Below, piece after piece: positions 1-10,300 of a stretch of DNA of 64,000 bases. The position numbers were made by a program, and so were the translations under genes. Each line of letters begins with the position of its first letter. Within the stretch, counting starts at the first letter, position 1. The stretch is from Flavobacterium paronense (lineage in GTDB: Bacteria > Bacteroidota > Bacteroidia > Flavobacteriales > Flavobacteriaceae), in NCBI RefSeq assembly GCF_030409795.1, contig NZ_JAUFQN010000019.1, positions 558,001-622,000 on the forward strand. The letters are read 5' to 3'. The notes under the pieces were generated by a model, which searched no databases, was not told where the DNA came from, and saw nothing but the letters and a program-made list of their open reading frames with translations.

Positions 1-1
1 C

Positions 2-679
2 GTAAAAAAAGTAGCCGAAGAAACAACCAATACCATCAGAAGGTTGCCCTATACAACACCAAGTTATACAGTTGAAGATGGAATAACTTTATTGGACACA
101 CCAGAAGGTCCAATGCCAATTGAAGTTTTTGGAGCACATAACCTGAACAACCTTGCTGGTGCTAAATGGATTTGTCAAAATATGGGCGTTGATGAAGCTG
201 ATTTCTACGAAGCCATTGCCAGTTTCAAAGGTGCGTCCAAACGTTTGGAAAAAATAGCCGAAGGCAAGGGAAAAGTAGCTTATAAAGATTTTGCACATTC
301 ACCAAGTAAAGTTTCGGCAACGACTAAAGCTGTAAAAGCACAATATCCTAACCGAAAATTAGTAGCTTGTTTGGAATTGCATACCTATAGCAGTTTGAAT
401 CCTGAATTTTTGAAAGAATATGAAGGAGCGCTTGATGCCGCTGATGTAGCCGTAGTTTTTTATTCGCCTGATGCAGTTAAAATCAAGCAACTTCAAGAAA
501 TAACCCATGACCAAATCGCACAATCATTTAAGCGTGATGATTTGATTATTTATACTGACCCTGCTGATTTTAAGGAGTTTCTTTTTACTTATGATTTGAA
601 TAACTCGGCTTTACTCTTGATGAGTTCAGGAAATTATGGTGGATTGAATTTTGATGAGGTGAAGGGATTGATTAATTAA
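2..679 (+). CDS. Mur ligase family protein, Mpl-like (5' end outside window)
   Basis: C-terminal 225 or so residues of a Mur-type ATP-dependent ligase; the frame is open to the window's left edge, so the gene is partial. FxGASKRLE followed by YKDFAHSP matches the central-to-C-terminal domain junction of the MurC/Mpl family (typically F.G..RRLE...DDFAHHP). Mpl reattaches the recycled tripeptide L-Ala-D-Glu-mDAP to UDP-MurNAc in cytoplasmic peptidoglycan recycling. The second His of the usual FAHHP is Ser here. Mpl is favoured over MurC because of the FAH motif, but the ATP-binding domain that would settle it is missing. radC follows 33 bp downstream on the same strand. Confidence 0.8.
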   Translation, partial: VKKVAEETTNTIRRLPYTTPSYTVEDGITLLDTPEGPMPIEVFGAHNLNNLAGAKWICQNMGVDEADFYEAIASFKGASKRLEKIAEGKGKVAYKDFAHSPSKVSATTKAVKAQYPNRKLVACLELHTYSSLNPEFLKEYEGALDAADVAVVFYSPDAVKIKQLQEITHDQIAQSFKRDDLIIYTDPADFKEFLFTYDLNNSALLLMSSGNYGGLNFDEVKGLIN

Positions 680-712
680 ATTAAAATTCTTACATTTATC
701 ATTATTTATGTA

Positions 713-1408
713 ATGATGAGTGAACAAAATTTTTCTATAAAAAACTGGGCAGAAGATGATAAGCCACGCGAAAAGCTAATGCTAAAAGGCAAAACAGCTC
801 TGAGCGATGCCGAGTTGGTCGCCATTCTAATTGGTTCGGGAAGCCGGAATGAAAGTGCGGTTGGATTGAGCAAACGAATATTAGCAAGTGTAGATAATAA
901 CTTAAATGCTCTAGGCAAATTATCCTTAAAACAATTAATGGAATTCAAAGGAATAGGCGAGGCAAAGGCTGTTTCTATCGCTGCTGCTTTAGAGCTGGGC
1001 AGACGACGCAGAGCTGAAGAAACTGTAACGCTTCAAAAAATAACTTCAAGCAAAGCCGTTTTTGAAATCATGCAACCTATCATTGGTGAATTACCACATG
1101 AAGAATTTTGGGTTTTATATCTTAATAATTCCAATAAGATTACCTACAAATCACAGCTGTCAAAAGGCGGAATCACAGGAACCGTGGTGGATGTACGATT
1201 AATATTCAAAACCGCTTTGGAACAGAATGCAATTTCTGTAATTTTGACGCACAATCATCCTTCGGGCAAACTTCAGGCAAGTGATGCCGATAAGGATATT
1301 ACCAAAAAATTAAAAGTAGCAGGCGAACAATTAGACATCAAAGTCCTCGACCATATTATTATCACTGAAACCGGTTATTTCAGTTTTCAGGACGAAGGCA
1401 TTTTTTAA
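713..1408 (+). CDS. radC: RadC family protein (JAB/MPN domain)
   Basis: 231-residue RadC, normal length. The N-terminal part holds a helix-hairpin-helix-like segment (FKGIGEAKA, about residues 78-86). The C-terminal JAMM metalloprotease-type fold shows the HxH-x7-S-x2-D metal site as H180, H182, S190 and D193 within THNHPSG. The family was named for a radiation phenotype later assigned elsewhere; its biochemical role is still unclear. ATG codons at 713 and 716 are both possible starts. It ends one base before the next ATG, so it is probably co-transcribed with the HAD phosphatase. Confidence 0.93.
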   Translation: MMSEQNFSIKNWAEDDKPREKLMLKGKTALSDAELVAILIGSGSRNESAVGLSKRILASVDNNLNALGKLSLKQLMEFKGIGEAKAVSIAAALELGRRRRAEETVTLQKITSSKAVFEIMQPIIGELPHEEFWVLYLNNSNKITYKSQLSKGGITGTVVDVRLIFKTALEQNAISVILTHNHPSGKLQASDADKDITKKLKVAGEQLDIKVLDHIIITETGYFSFQDEGIF

Positions 1409-1409
1409 A

Positions 1410-2093
1410 ATGAAAAATATAACAGACATTTTCTTTGATTTAGATCATACCCTTTGGGATTTTGACGCGAATTCTATATTGGCTTTTGACAAAATATTCG
1501 CAACACATCATCCAACTATTGATACCAATACTTTTATTGAGATATACGCACCTATAAATCAAGCGTGTTGGAAGTTGTATCAAGTAGATAAAATGACACA
1601 CGAAGAATTGCGCTATTCCAGATTAAGGCAATCTTTTGATGCTATGAATTACACGATTTCTGATAACGATATTGATTATATATCGGAAAAGTATATTGAG
1701 TTTATGCCCGATAATAATAAATTGTTTGATGGTGCTATTGAAGTCTTGGAATATCTAAGTGCAAAGTATAAACTGCATATTATAACCAACGGCTTTGCAG
1801 AAGTGCAAGGTAGAAAAATGAATAATTCCGGCTTGAATACGTACTTCAAAACGATTACCAATTCGGAAATGGCAGGCGTAAAAAAGCCCCATCGGAACAT
1901 TTTTGAATATGCGCTCTCTTTGGCTAAAACCAATAAAGAAAACTCAATAATGATTGGTGATTGTATCGATGCTGATGTACGTGGTGCTATAAACTTTGGA
2001 ATGAAAGCCATTCTGTTTGATGAAAAAGGAATCTATGCAGATGAAGGACTTCATACTATAAATCACTTATTAGAATTAAAAAAAATATTGTAA
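1410..2093 (+). CDS. HAD-superfamily hydrolase, YjjG-like nucleotidase
   Basis: 227-residue haloacid-dehalogenase phosphatase. Motif I is FFDLDHTLWDF (nucleophile D10, acid/base D12), motif II the Thr in TNGF, motif III the Lys in KKPHRNIF, and motif IV MIGDCIDADVRGA. Length, the DHTLWDF motif and the helical cap resemble the YjjG/YfnB group, which dephosphorylates nucleoside monophosphates including non-canonical pyrimidines. Substrate assignment is by family resemblance only. It sits directly behind radC (1-bp gap) and just before a secreted protein. Confidence 0.88.
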   Translation: MKNITDIFFDLDHTLWDFDANSILAFDKIFATHHPTIDTNTFIEIYAPINQACWKLYQVDKMTHEELRYSRLRQSFDAMNYTISDNDIDYISEKYIEFMPDNNKLFDGAIEVLEYLSAKYKLHIITNGFAEVQGRKMNNSGLNTYFKTITNSEMAGVKKPHRNIFEYALSLAKTNKENSIMIGDCIDADVRGAINFGMKAILFDEKGIYADEGLHTINHLLELKKIL

Positions 2094-2169
2094 AATGAAA
2101 TCGAAGATTATTGCATTAGTTCACCGCCAAGGCAGTTCGGGTCACGAATACCTATTAAAAACAACCCGC

Positions 2170-2913
2170 ATGAGTAAGAAAATAGTATTGTTGTTTATTT
2201 TAATCTCAAGCTATGCATTTTCGCAAAGTGTAAACAATTATCAATATGTAATTGTGCCAGTAAAGTTTGATTTTTTTAAAAAAGATGACCAATACGGACT
2301 CAATACATTAACTAAATTATTATTGCAAAAATATGGTTTTAAAGCGTATTTAGCCACAGATAAAATTCCGTCTGAAATAGAGAATCAAAGATGTGATTTT
2401 TTGTATGCTGATGTTATAGAAAACAACGGTATGATGATGACTAAATTGAAATTAACTTTGAAAGACTGCAAAGGGAAACTTCTTTTCGAAACTCAAGTTG
2501 GTGGCAGTCGGGAAAAAGAATACGCAATTTCATATAATCAAGCATTACGTGAAGCCGGAAAATCCTTTGATAAATTGAATTATAAATTTAATGGGAACAG
2601 TGGAGGCAAACACGAAGAAGTAGCGGTCAAAACTGAAGCTACAATTCCAAAAAAACCTATTGAGGCAACTGATATTTCTAATCTTTATATTGAACCGCTA
2701 TTTGCTAAACCTTTCGGAGAAAATGGATTTCAATTATTGACAAATAATACTGATGTTCCCACATTTGTAATGACAATTTATAAAACATCATCACCAGATT
2801 GTTATCTTGTAAATAATGGTGTTTTGCTTCGAAAATCGGGCAAATGGTTTTTAGAATACTATAAGGAAGACAAGTTAGTTTCTGAACTACTAACTGTAGT
2901 AAATTTAAATTAA
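2170..2913 (+). CDS. Secreted protein of unknown function
   Basis: About 247 residues. An in-frame ATG at 2095 would add 25 polar residues, but ATG 2170 begins a clear signal peptide (MSKKIVLLFILISSYAFSQ, cleavage near AFSQ), so 2170 is chosen. The mature protein has a mixed alpha/beta look with no catalytic motif I recognise; a KPIEAT linker near residue 160 separates an N-terminal half from a C-terminal half rich in aromatic residues. Probably periplasmic. Its stop overlaps the stop of the convergent rarA by four bases. Confidence 0.7.
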   Translation: MSKKIVLLFILISSYAFSQSVNNYQYVIVPVKFDFFKKDDQYGLNTLTKLLLQKYGFKAYLATDKIPSEIENQRCDFLYADVIENNGMMMTKLKLTLKDCKGKLLFETQVGGSREKEYAISYNQALREAGKSFDKLNYKFNGNSGGKHEEVAVKTEATIPKKPIEATDISNLYIEPLFAKPFGENGFQLLTNNTDVPTFVMTIYKTSSPDCYLVNNGVLLRKSGKWFLEYYKEDKLVSELLTVVNLN

Positions 2914-4187
2914 TACCCATATTTATCTTTCCAGCGATTCTTCAGGAAGTTGCGCAATTCGTTTTCACGAGCATTGTTTCCGGGTTTATAGAAAGCTGTG
3001 TTTTTGATTTCATCGGGTAAATATTCCTGCTCCGAAAAATTGTTTTCATAGCTGTGTGAATATTGGTATTCTTCGCCATAACCCAATTCCTTCATCAACT
3101 TGGTTGGCGCATTTCGAAGGTGAATTGGCACCGATAAATCACCTGTTTGTTTTACCAATTGCTGTGCATCTCCAATAGCCATATAACTCGCATTACTTTT
3201 AGCCGAAGTTGCTAGGTAAACCGCACACTGACTCAAAATAATTCTACTCTCGGGATAACCAATGGTTGAAACCGCCTGAAATGTATTGTTTGCCATGATA
3301 AACGCTGTTGGATTAGCATTGCCAATATCTTCACTGGATAGAATTAGCATACGTCGGGCTATGAACTTTACATCTTCGCCGCCTTCAATCATGCGGGCCA
3401 ACCAATATACCGCGCCATTTGGATCGCTTCCTCGAATAGATTTTATAAAAGCGGAAACAATATCATAATGCTGTTCTCCGGTTTTATCATACAGCACCGT
3501 ATTTTGTTGCACTAATTCCAATACTTTTTCATTGGTTATCATAATTGGACCTTCAGGACTTGCGTTTACCACCAGTTCAAAAATATTTAATAGCTTTCGT
3601 CCATCGCCACCAGAAAGTCGAAGTAAGGCTTCGGTTTCTTTTAGTTTTATTTTTTTGGATGCCAAAAAGGTATCTTCTTTCATCGCTCGATTTAATAAAG
3701 CCAATAAATCTTCTTTAGAAAACGGATTCAAAATATAAACCTGACAACGTGACAAAAGCGCCGGAATGACCTCAAAACTTGGGTTTTCGGTTGTGGCACC
3801 AATCAGTGTTATCCAACCTTTTTCTACAGCTGCCAAAAGTGAATCCTGTTGCGATTTACTAAAGCGGTGAATCTCATCGATAAACAGTATTGGATTTTTC
3901 ACTGTGAATAATCCGCCACTAAGCTTGGCTTTGTCAATCACATCACGAATATCCTTTACACCACTATTTATAGCACTCAGTTCGTAAAACGGACGATTAC
4001 TTTGTTTGGCAATAATCTGAGCCAATGTTGTTTTTCCGGTGCCGGGTGAACCCCAAAATATCATAGATGGAATTATACCATTAGCCAATTGTTTTGTCAA
4101 AGAACCATTTTCACCAACAAGGTGAAGCTGACTAATATAATCTTCTAATCGCTGTGGTCTGATGCGTTCGGCAAGTGGTGCTTCCAT
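2910..4187 (-). CDS. rarA: Replication-associated recombination protein A (AAA+ ATPase)
   Basis: 425-residue RarA/MgsA, the clamp-loader-like AAA+ ATPase that acts at stalled replication forks. Walker A is GSPGTGKTT (residues 46-54) and Walker B ILFIDE (100-105), followed by [13 protein letters not shown] and sensor 1 [10 protein letters not shown]. The C-terminal tetramerisation region holds [15 protein letters not shown] and [10 protein letters not shown], both typical of the family. Length is usual. It is convergent with the upstream secreted gene and divergent from the rhomboid gene, whose promoter lies just upstream of its start. Confidence 0.97.
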   Translation of the reverse strand: MEAPLAERIRPQRLEDYISQLHLVGENGSLTKQLANGIIPSMIFWGSPGTGKTTLAQIIAKQSNRPFYELSAINSGVKDIRDVIDKAKLSGGLFTVKNPILFIDEIHRFSKSQQDSLLAAVEKGWITLIGATTENPSFEVIPALLSRCQVYILNPFSKEDLLALLNRAMKEDTFLASKKIKLKETEALLRLSGGDGRKLLNIFELVVNASPEGPIMITNEKVLELVQQNTVLYDKTGEQHYDIVSAFIKSIRGSDPNGAVYWLARMIEGGEDVKFIARRMLILSSEDIGNANPTAFIMANNTFQAVSTIGYPESRIILSQCAVYLATSAKSNASYMAIGDAQQLVKQTGDLSVPIHLRNAPTKLMKELGYGEEYQYSHSYENNFSEQEYLPDEIKNTAFYKPGNNARENELRNFLKNRWKDKYGY

Positions 4188-4238
4188 GTTGTAAATGTAA
4201 ATATTTCTGCCAAAATATCATTATTTTAAATTTGGCTG

Positions 4239-4246
4239 TATTTTTG
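4239..4246 (+). promoter_or_regulatory. Bacteroidota-type -7 element before the rhomboid gene
   Basis: TATTTTTG fits TAnnTTTG, the core of the primary-sigma promoter in Bacteroidota. It lies about 30 bp before ATG 4277 and inside any longer N-terminal extension, supporting 4277 as the start. No convincing TTTG at -33 was seen. Confidence 0.45.
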
Positions 4247-4276
4247 ACAAGAGCAAAACGTATTTTTAATTTTACT

Positions 4277-5035
4277 ATGAACGATTATCATCATTTTAAG
4301 TTTACTCCATCTGTATGGTTAGTGCCGGCACTGCTAATAATTATGATGTGGTCCGTTTTCTTTTTTGAAAATAGTTTTAATGTTGATTTGATTTCATATG
4401 GTATTTTGCCTAGAACTATTTCGGGTTTGCAGGGTTTAATTTTCAGTCCGTTTCTTCACGGAAGTTTAAATCATATTGCCAACAATTCTATTCCGTTGTT
4501 TATATTAACTACAGCCTTGATTTATTTTTATAGAAACATTTCATTAAAAATATTGATCTATGGCGTTTTGCTTTCTGGATTAATAACATGGGTTATAGGT
4601 AGAGAATCCTATCATATTGGAGCCAGTAGTCTTATATATGTTTTGGTTTCTTTTATTTTTTTTAAAGGGATGATGACACAATATTATCGCTTGATGGCTT
4701 TGTCAATGGCCGTTGTGCTATTTTATGGCGGAATGATTTGGTATGTTTTCCCGGATATCGACAAAACGATTTCTTGGGAAGGACATTTAGCAGGTTTGAT
4801 AACTGGATTTTTCTTTGCCGCTTATTATAAAACACCCGATTATAAAAAGGACATTCAATACAATTGGGAAAAACCAGATTTCAATCCGGAAGAGGATGCT
4901 TTTATGAAGCATTTTGATGAAAACGGAAACTTTGTCAATACACCTGAACCTGAAGAGAAGGCTGAACAAGATATTCCAACAACTACAATCAATTATGTAT
5001 ATGATTTTAAAGAGAATACCAATTTAAACCATTAA
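4277..5035 (+). CDS. Rhomboid family intramembrane serine protease
   Basis: 252 residues. An in-frame ATG at 4175 would add 34 residues overlapping rarA and covering the promoter, so ATG 4277 (MNDYHHFKFTPSVW) is chosen. About six transmembrane segments. The catalytic Ser lies in HIGASSLIY (GxS) and the catalytic His in WEGHLAGLITGFF; HGSLNHIANN near the second membrane segment is the usual rhomboid motif. A polar cytoplasmic tail of about 55 residues follows. Rhomboids cleave transmembrane substrates within the bilayer; the substrate is unknown. Confidence 0.92.
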   Translation: MNDYHHFKFTPSVWLVPALLIIMMWSVFFFENSFNVDLISYGILPRTISGLQGLIFSPFLHGSLNHIANNSIPLFILTTALIYFYRNISLKILIYGVLLSGLITWVIGRESYHIGASSLIYVLVSFIFFKGMMTQYYRLMALSMAVVLFYGGMIWYVFPDIDKTISWEGHLAGLITGFFFAAYYKTPDYKKDIQYNWEKPDFNPEEDAFMKHFDENGNFVNTPEPEEKAEQDIPTTTINYVYDFKENTNLNH

Positions 5036-5080
5036 GAAATTAAGTTCCATTAAGTCTTAATTTAACTTAATTTCTTAATG
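5030..5080. terminator. Bidirectional terminator-like hairpin between rhomboid gene and rlmB
   Basis: Two perfect 17-base arms (5030-5046 and 5064-5080) with a 17-base loop, AT-rich and overlapping the rhomboid stop codon. It sits between two convergent genes, as expected for a shared terminator. Confidence 0.7.
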
Positions 5081-5097
5081 TTTAAAAAAGCAAGTTA

Positions 5098-5832
5098 TTA
5101 TTGTCTTTGTCTTACTGTTTCATAAAGAAAAGCACCACAGGCAACAGAAACATTTAGTGAACCAATACTTCCAAACATTGGCAGTTTAGCTTTTTCATCA
5201 ACAATTTTTAATACGGATGGATTTATTCCACGGTCTTCGCTTCCCATAATAATGGCGACAGGTTCGTTTAGCGAAATATCGTAAATGTTTTGGTCTGTTT
5301 TTTCGGTTGCTGCAACAGTTTTTATACCGCTACCCTGAAGGTAAAAAATGGCATCTTTAATATGGTCAACTTTGCAAATGGGCACATTGAATACTGCACC
5401 AGCCGAGGTTTTTACCGTATCACCATTAACAGGCGCAGAACCAGTTTTTTGAACTATTATTCCATCAACACCAGTACATTCGGCAGTTCTGATGATAGCA
5501 CCAAAGTTACGCGCATCACTTAATTGGTCAAGAATTAGGAATAATGGAATTTTGCCACTTTCTACAACCGTATCTACCAAGGTTTCCAATTTGACAAAAG
5601 TAATAGGAGCAATGGTTGCTACAGCACCTTGATGATTATTTGGAGTTAGTCTATTCAATTTTTCAACGGGAACATACGAGAAATTGATACTATTTTTTTT
5701 CATCGCTTTCATCAATTCCTGCATCAAATCGCCTTGAGCATCAGATTGAATAAAGACTTTGTCAATTTCTTTCCCAGCTGTAATGGCTTCAATTATTGCT
5801 CTAATTCCAAAAATTTGGTTTTCTTTTTCCAT
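5098..5832 (-). CDS. rlmB: 23S rRNA guanosine-2'-O-methyltransferase RlmB (TrmH/SpoU family)
   Basis: 244 residues from ATG 5832. An ATG eight codons upstream is rejected because the promoter core at 5837-5844 lies inside that extension. The three SpoU motifs are LDQLSDARNFGAIIRTAE, IIMGSEDRGI and LPMFGSIGSLNVSVACGAF, which form the knotted SAM-binding C-terminal domain; the N-terminal L30e-like substrate domain is residues 1-75. RlmB methylates G2251 (E. coli numbering) in the peptidyl-transferase P loop. A TrmH-family enzyme with another rRNA target cannot be excluded. Confidence 0.92.
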   Translation of the reverse strand: MEKENQIFGIRAIIEAITAGKEIDKVFIQSDAQGDLMQELMKAMKKNSINFSYVPVEKLNRLTPNNHQGAVATIAPITFVKLETLVDTVVESGKIPLFLILDQLSDARNFGAIIRTAECTGVDGIIVQKTGSAPVNGDTVKTSAGAVFNVPICKVDHIKDAIFYLQGSGIKTVAATEKTDQNIYDISLNEPVAIIMGSEDRGINPSVLKIVDEKAKLPMFGSIGSLNVSVACGAFLYETVRQRQ

Positions 5833-5836
5833 GGCG

Positions 5837-5844
5837 CAAAGATA
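5837..5844 (-). promoter_or_regulatory. rlmB promoter core, leaderless arrangement
   Basis: TATCTTTG on the minus strand ends four bases before the rlmB ATG. Because initiation occurs a few bases after this element, the mRNA would begin at or almost at the start codon. Confidence 0.6.
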
Positions 5845-5901
5845 TAAAAAAACCACCCCGTTTTTAACGAGATGGTTTTAGATTATAAAAATAGTCTAAG
5901 A

Positions 5902-7341
5902 TTAATTAACGTCCCAGAATAATTTTGTTGTTAAAGTATTTCCACCGATTGCAGTAGAAGCCGCTTCAAGGTTTGAAGCATTTAATGTTTCTTCTCTTGC
6001 AGGATAAGTGTATCTTGTTGGAACTTGATTTACTTCAGCATCATCAGGAGCAGTTAAAACTGGGAAATCCAATCTTCTGTATGATGTCCAGCATTCAAAT
6101 CCACGGTTGTATAATCCAAGGTAAGCTTGTTCACCTATTTTTTGTTTCCAATTACCGGTAGCAGTTGCATAAGCCACACTTGGTTGCGCTAAATAAGATG
6201 CAATATCCTCACTAGAAACACCCCAGTAGTTCATAGAAGCAGTAATGGCAGCATCATAATGAGACGTTGAAGTACCGCCTACAGCAATACCTCTTTCAAC
6301 AGCTTCAGCTAAAAGGAATTCAACTTCAGCGTTGTCCATAATTAAACCTTCAAAAGTTGGTTCTAATAACATATCTCCAATATGAGAGAAGTTGTCAAAA
6401 TTATTACTTGATCCAGGAGTTCCTCCTTCATAGATATCTCCAATTTGAGTAAAGAACTTTGCTCTTCTTGGATCGTTTAATCCATTCATTTTCTCTATTA
6501 CAGTACTTGTTGGAACAAAGTCATTTCTTCCGCTTGCTACAACATCAACAAATACAGGGTTTGCATTTGGTTGTGCTGATAAGTATTTTAATGCGGCGTT
6601 ATCACTATTGCTAGAGATTACCCCATCAGCTACTGCTGCTAAAGCTTGAGTAGTTGCATAAGCATGATCAACATCGTCTAAATTAATAGCTAATTTTAAT
6701 CTTAATGAATTAGCAAATAATTTCCATTTTCCTGCATTACCACCATAAACTAGATCAGCAGTTCCAAAACTATCATAACCTGAATCTAAAGATGCTGAAG
6801 CAGCAGTTAATTTAGCAATTAAGTCTTTGTAAATAGTTTCACCATCATCATATTTTGGATTAGGAAAAGCTTCAATATCTAATGATTCAGTGTAAGGTAC
6901 ATCACCAAAAGTATCTACTAATACAGAATAAGAATAAGCAGTAAGAATGTCAACTATGGCAATTCTGTTGGCGTTTTCAGCTTCTTCAGCCGGAGTTGCT
7001 GGTTCGTATAGTTGTAAATAACTTTTAGATTCTTTCAAATCTCTTAATACATCTCTATACATAACCGCCCAATGATTGTCTGGAATTGTTCTTGTTCCGA
7101 TATCATAGTTACTTTCGTCAGTATAAGTTGTTTCGGTCCATTGTTGTGTGAACAACCTAAAAACATTGAAGTTTACACTAGTGCTTACCATTTGGTCAAC
7201 AACGTTCTTTTGAGCGTTGGTAAAGAGGTAAGCTGCAGGTACAACAGTGGCATCTTTTGTATTTTGGTTTAGCCCTGTTATATCGTCAGTACAGGAAAAT
7301 ATACCTGTAAGGACTACAATCGTTAATAATATCTTTTTCAT
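5902..7341 (-). CDS. SusD/RagB-like outer-membrane lipoprotein
   Basis: 479 residues with a lipoprotein signal (MKKILLTIVVLTGIFSC, lipidated Cys at residue 17). Alpha-helical TPR-like SusD fold of the SusD-like 2 type: LFTNAQKNVVDQM near the N-terminus, FRLFTQQWTET, a central DILTAYSYSVLVDTFGDVPYTESL and a C-terminal FECWTSYRRLDFPVL. SusD proteins cap the SusC channel and help capture glycans or peptides. It is 5 bp downstream of the susC-like gene, so the two are one transcription unit. No glycosidase or peptidase is adjacent, so the ligand cannot be inferred. Confidence 0.95.
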   Translation of the reverse strand: MKKILLTIVVLTGIFSCTDDITGLNQNTKDATVVPAAYLFTNAQKNVVDQMVSTSVNFNVFRLFTQQWTETTYTDESNYDIGTRTIPDNHWAVMYRDVLRDLKESKSYLQLYEPATPAEEAENANRIAIVDILTAYSYSVLVDTFGDVPYTESLDIEAFPNPKYDDGETIYKDLIAKLTAASASLDSGYDSFGTADLVYGGNAGKWKLFANSLRLKLAINLDDVDHAYATTQALAAVADGVISSNSDNAALKYLSAQPNANPVFVDVVASGRNDFVPTSTVIEKMNGLNDPRRAKFFTQIGDIYEGGTPGSSNNFDNFSHIGDMLLEPTFEGLIMDNAEVEFLLAEAVERGIAVGGTSTSHYDAAITASMNYWGVSSEDIASYLAQPSVAYATATGNWKQKIGEQAYLGLYNRGFECWTSYRRLDFPVLTAPDDAEVNQVPTRYTYPAREETLNASNLEAASTAIGGNTLTTKLFWDVN

Positions 7342-7346
7342 TTTTT

Positions 7347-10300
7347 TTAGAATTTAAATGTTAAGTTACATCCTATATTTCTTGTTGTAGGTAAAGAACC
7401 AACAGAATATCCAGATGATAAATTACCTGAACCTAAACCGCTTTCAGGGTCTGCATCCGGTAAGTTTTTCTTGATTATCCATAGGTTGGTACCAACTACA
7501 CTAAATTTTATACCATCAATTGATAGTTTGTCTGTCCATTTTTTAGGTAAATCATAACTAATAGCAACTTCTCTAAGTTTAATATAAGAAGCATCATATA
7601 CAAACGCTTTGTTAGGTTGTCTTCTGTATCCAAAGCTATTTCCAAAATATTGAGGTCCTGGAGCTCTAGTGGTGTTTGGAGTTCCGTCAGCAAGTACACC
7701 AGGAAGAATAATACCTCCTGAATCAGCACCACTTGTAACAGCATCTCTAATTGGGTTACCAAGGTCATTAAGAGCAGCAGTTTCATCATACAAACCAGTT
7801 GCTAAACCATAAGATCTGTCAAGAGAGAAGATATCTCCTCCTTTTTGCATATCAATTAAGAAACTGAATGAAAGATTTTTGTAGTTGAATTTGTTTCTAA
7901 TACCACCAATCCAATCTGGAGTAACATTACCAATATTGTTGTTAGAGCTATTGTTTAGAACATATCTACCATTAGCACCTACAACTCTTTGACCGTCTAA
8001 ATAAGTAAAATCAGTTCCTTTAATTACTCCGTATGGCTGACCTACTTCAGCATTAATCGTTACACCACCTTGAAAACTACCTAATTGTAAGTTTGTAATA
8101 CCCTCATTTAATGAAATAACCTCATTTCTGTTGCTAGACCAGTTTAATGTTACATCCCAAGAGAAATCTTTAGTTCTTACAGGTGTACCAGTTACTTGTA
8201 ACTCAAATCCTTTGTTTTGAACCGAACCAGAATTAACTACTCTAGAATTATATCCTGTAGAAGTTGAAAATGGCACATTGAATATTTGATCAACAGTTAA
8301 CGATTTGTACATAGAAAAATCTACAAATAAACGTTTGTTAAACATATTCAATTCTATACCAATTTCTTTAGTATCTGTTTTTACAGGTTGAAGGTTTGGA
8401 TTGTTTTTGATAGAGTTTACAGAGTATAAATAAGAGGTGTCAAATGGATCTACCCTATCATAAGTATCGATTAACGATTGAGTTGGGTTTTCAAGTGGGC
8501 TTTCTGCATAAGCTACTCTTATTTTTCCGAAATTTAACCAGCTTTGTTTAAGTAATTCTGAGAATATTAAACTTCCACTAATTGATTTAGTTGTTAATAC
8601 GTTATTGTCTATTGGTAACGAAGCAAAGGCATCTCTTCTTACAGTACCTTCTAAATAGGCTAATTTTTTATATCCTAAAGTAAGTTGTCCATAGTAGCTA
8701 TTTACACCACCACCGTTAATATTTCGTTCAACTGGCGAAGGTAAAGTTCCAACAGAGTTTGAAAGACTATAAATACCTGGTAACAATAAACCACCTTGAG
8801 TAGATGATAAAATACTGCTTGAACCTACTCTTTTAATAGTTCCTCCAGCTAAAGCTCTAACATCAAATTTGCCATAATCTTTGTAGGCATTGAAAATTAA
8901 ATCATAGTTGTTTTCACGATAGGTTCTGTTGTATCTTTGGTATCCTGATGCTTCATCCAAACGGTTAATTCCAAATTCAGCAGCTACTGAACCTTGAGCT
9001 CTTCTTTCTTCTTGAAGTTCAGAGTAAGAATCATTTGATATTCTGGTTAAAGCAGATAACCAACTATTAATTTTATAATCTAAATTAATATATCCCAAAA
9101 ATCTATCTCTACTATCACTTGAGTAGTTTTTATATCTTTGGAAGTAAGGGTTGTCCCAATAGGCCGGAGTTAAATCGGTTGGAGATTTGATATTCCAAGT
9201 AACGTTTTGACCACCTGAAGCATTATAAACTTGCTCTAATGATTTTAAATCAACGTTAGTTTGCCACCATTGACGGAAATTTGACATGATGTTGTCATTG
9301 TATCCTGTAGAGTTTCTTCCTACGGTGTTTTGAGAAATAAAACTAGCAAAAACAGAGGCGCTTAATTTTTCAGTAAATTTATGATTGAATTTAGCACTGA
9401 AATTATTTTTCTTTAATTCACTATTTGGCATTAAACCATTTTGTTTCAAATTAGAAAAGTTAATCAAAAAGTTTGATTTATCATTTCCGTCTTCAAGAGA
9501 TATTGAATTATTTAAAGAAACAGGAGTTTCAAAGAAAGAGATAGGACCATTTTTTGCATTTTTCCACTCTGTTTTTTTCCCAAAGTTTGGAGAGTAAGGA
9601 GTGAAAGCATCCCATTGGTATACTAAATGATTGTCAAATGGAGCACCAAAAGAAGCATCTTCGTAAAACGGAACTAAATCGTCTTGTGTTCCATCTCCGT
9701 CAATATCTGCTTGGTTAAAGTAAGCATCTTCATCTGGACCATAATACAATCCATAACCAGCACCATATTTATTTTGGTATTTTACGAAAGTACTTTTATC
9801 AACACTTCCTACAATTATTTCACTTGAAACGGTAACGCCCATTCCTTTTTTGCCTGATTTTCCTTTTTTAGTTGTAATCATTAAAACGCCATTTCCAGCT
9901 TGATACCCATAAAGAGCACTTGCAGCTGGTCCTTTTAAAACGTTCACCGATTCAATATCTGCAGGGTTAATGTCAGAAGCGGTACTTCCATAATCAAATG
10001 ATGTTCCTCTACCATTTCTTTGACTTGTTGTATTTGTATTTGAATTGTTAACAGGAACACCATCAATAACGATAAGCATTTGATTTCCACCTGTTAAGTT
10101 TCTGATACCTCTTCCAACAACGTCAGTAGAACCTCCGAAGTTATTGTTTCTTCTGATTTGAACACCGGCAACTTTACCAGATAAATCATTTAAAACATTC
10201 CCTCCCGTACCACCAGCATTAAGGTCGGTACCTTTTACTTCTTGTGTGGCATAACCAAGAGATTTTTTATCTCTTTTTACACCCAATGCAGTAACAACTA

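Noticed and set aside
2095-2169. Upstream ATG for the secreted protein at 2170
   Set aside because: It would put 25 polar residues before an otherwise perfect signal peptide; the downstream ATG is more consistent with export.
7508-7789. Leucine-rich frame inside the susC-like gene
   Set aside because: Same-strand shadow of a 1087-codon gene with clear homology; its leucine-rich product reflects an AT-rich shifted frame.
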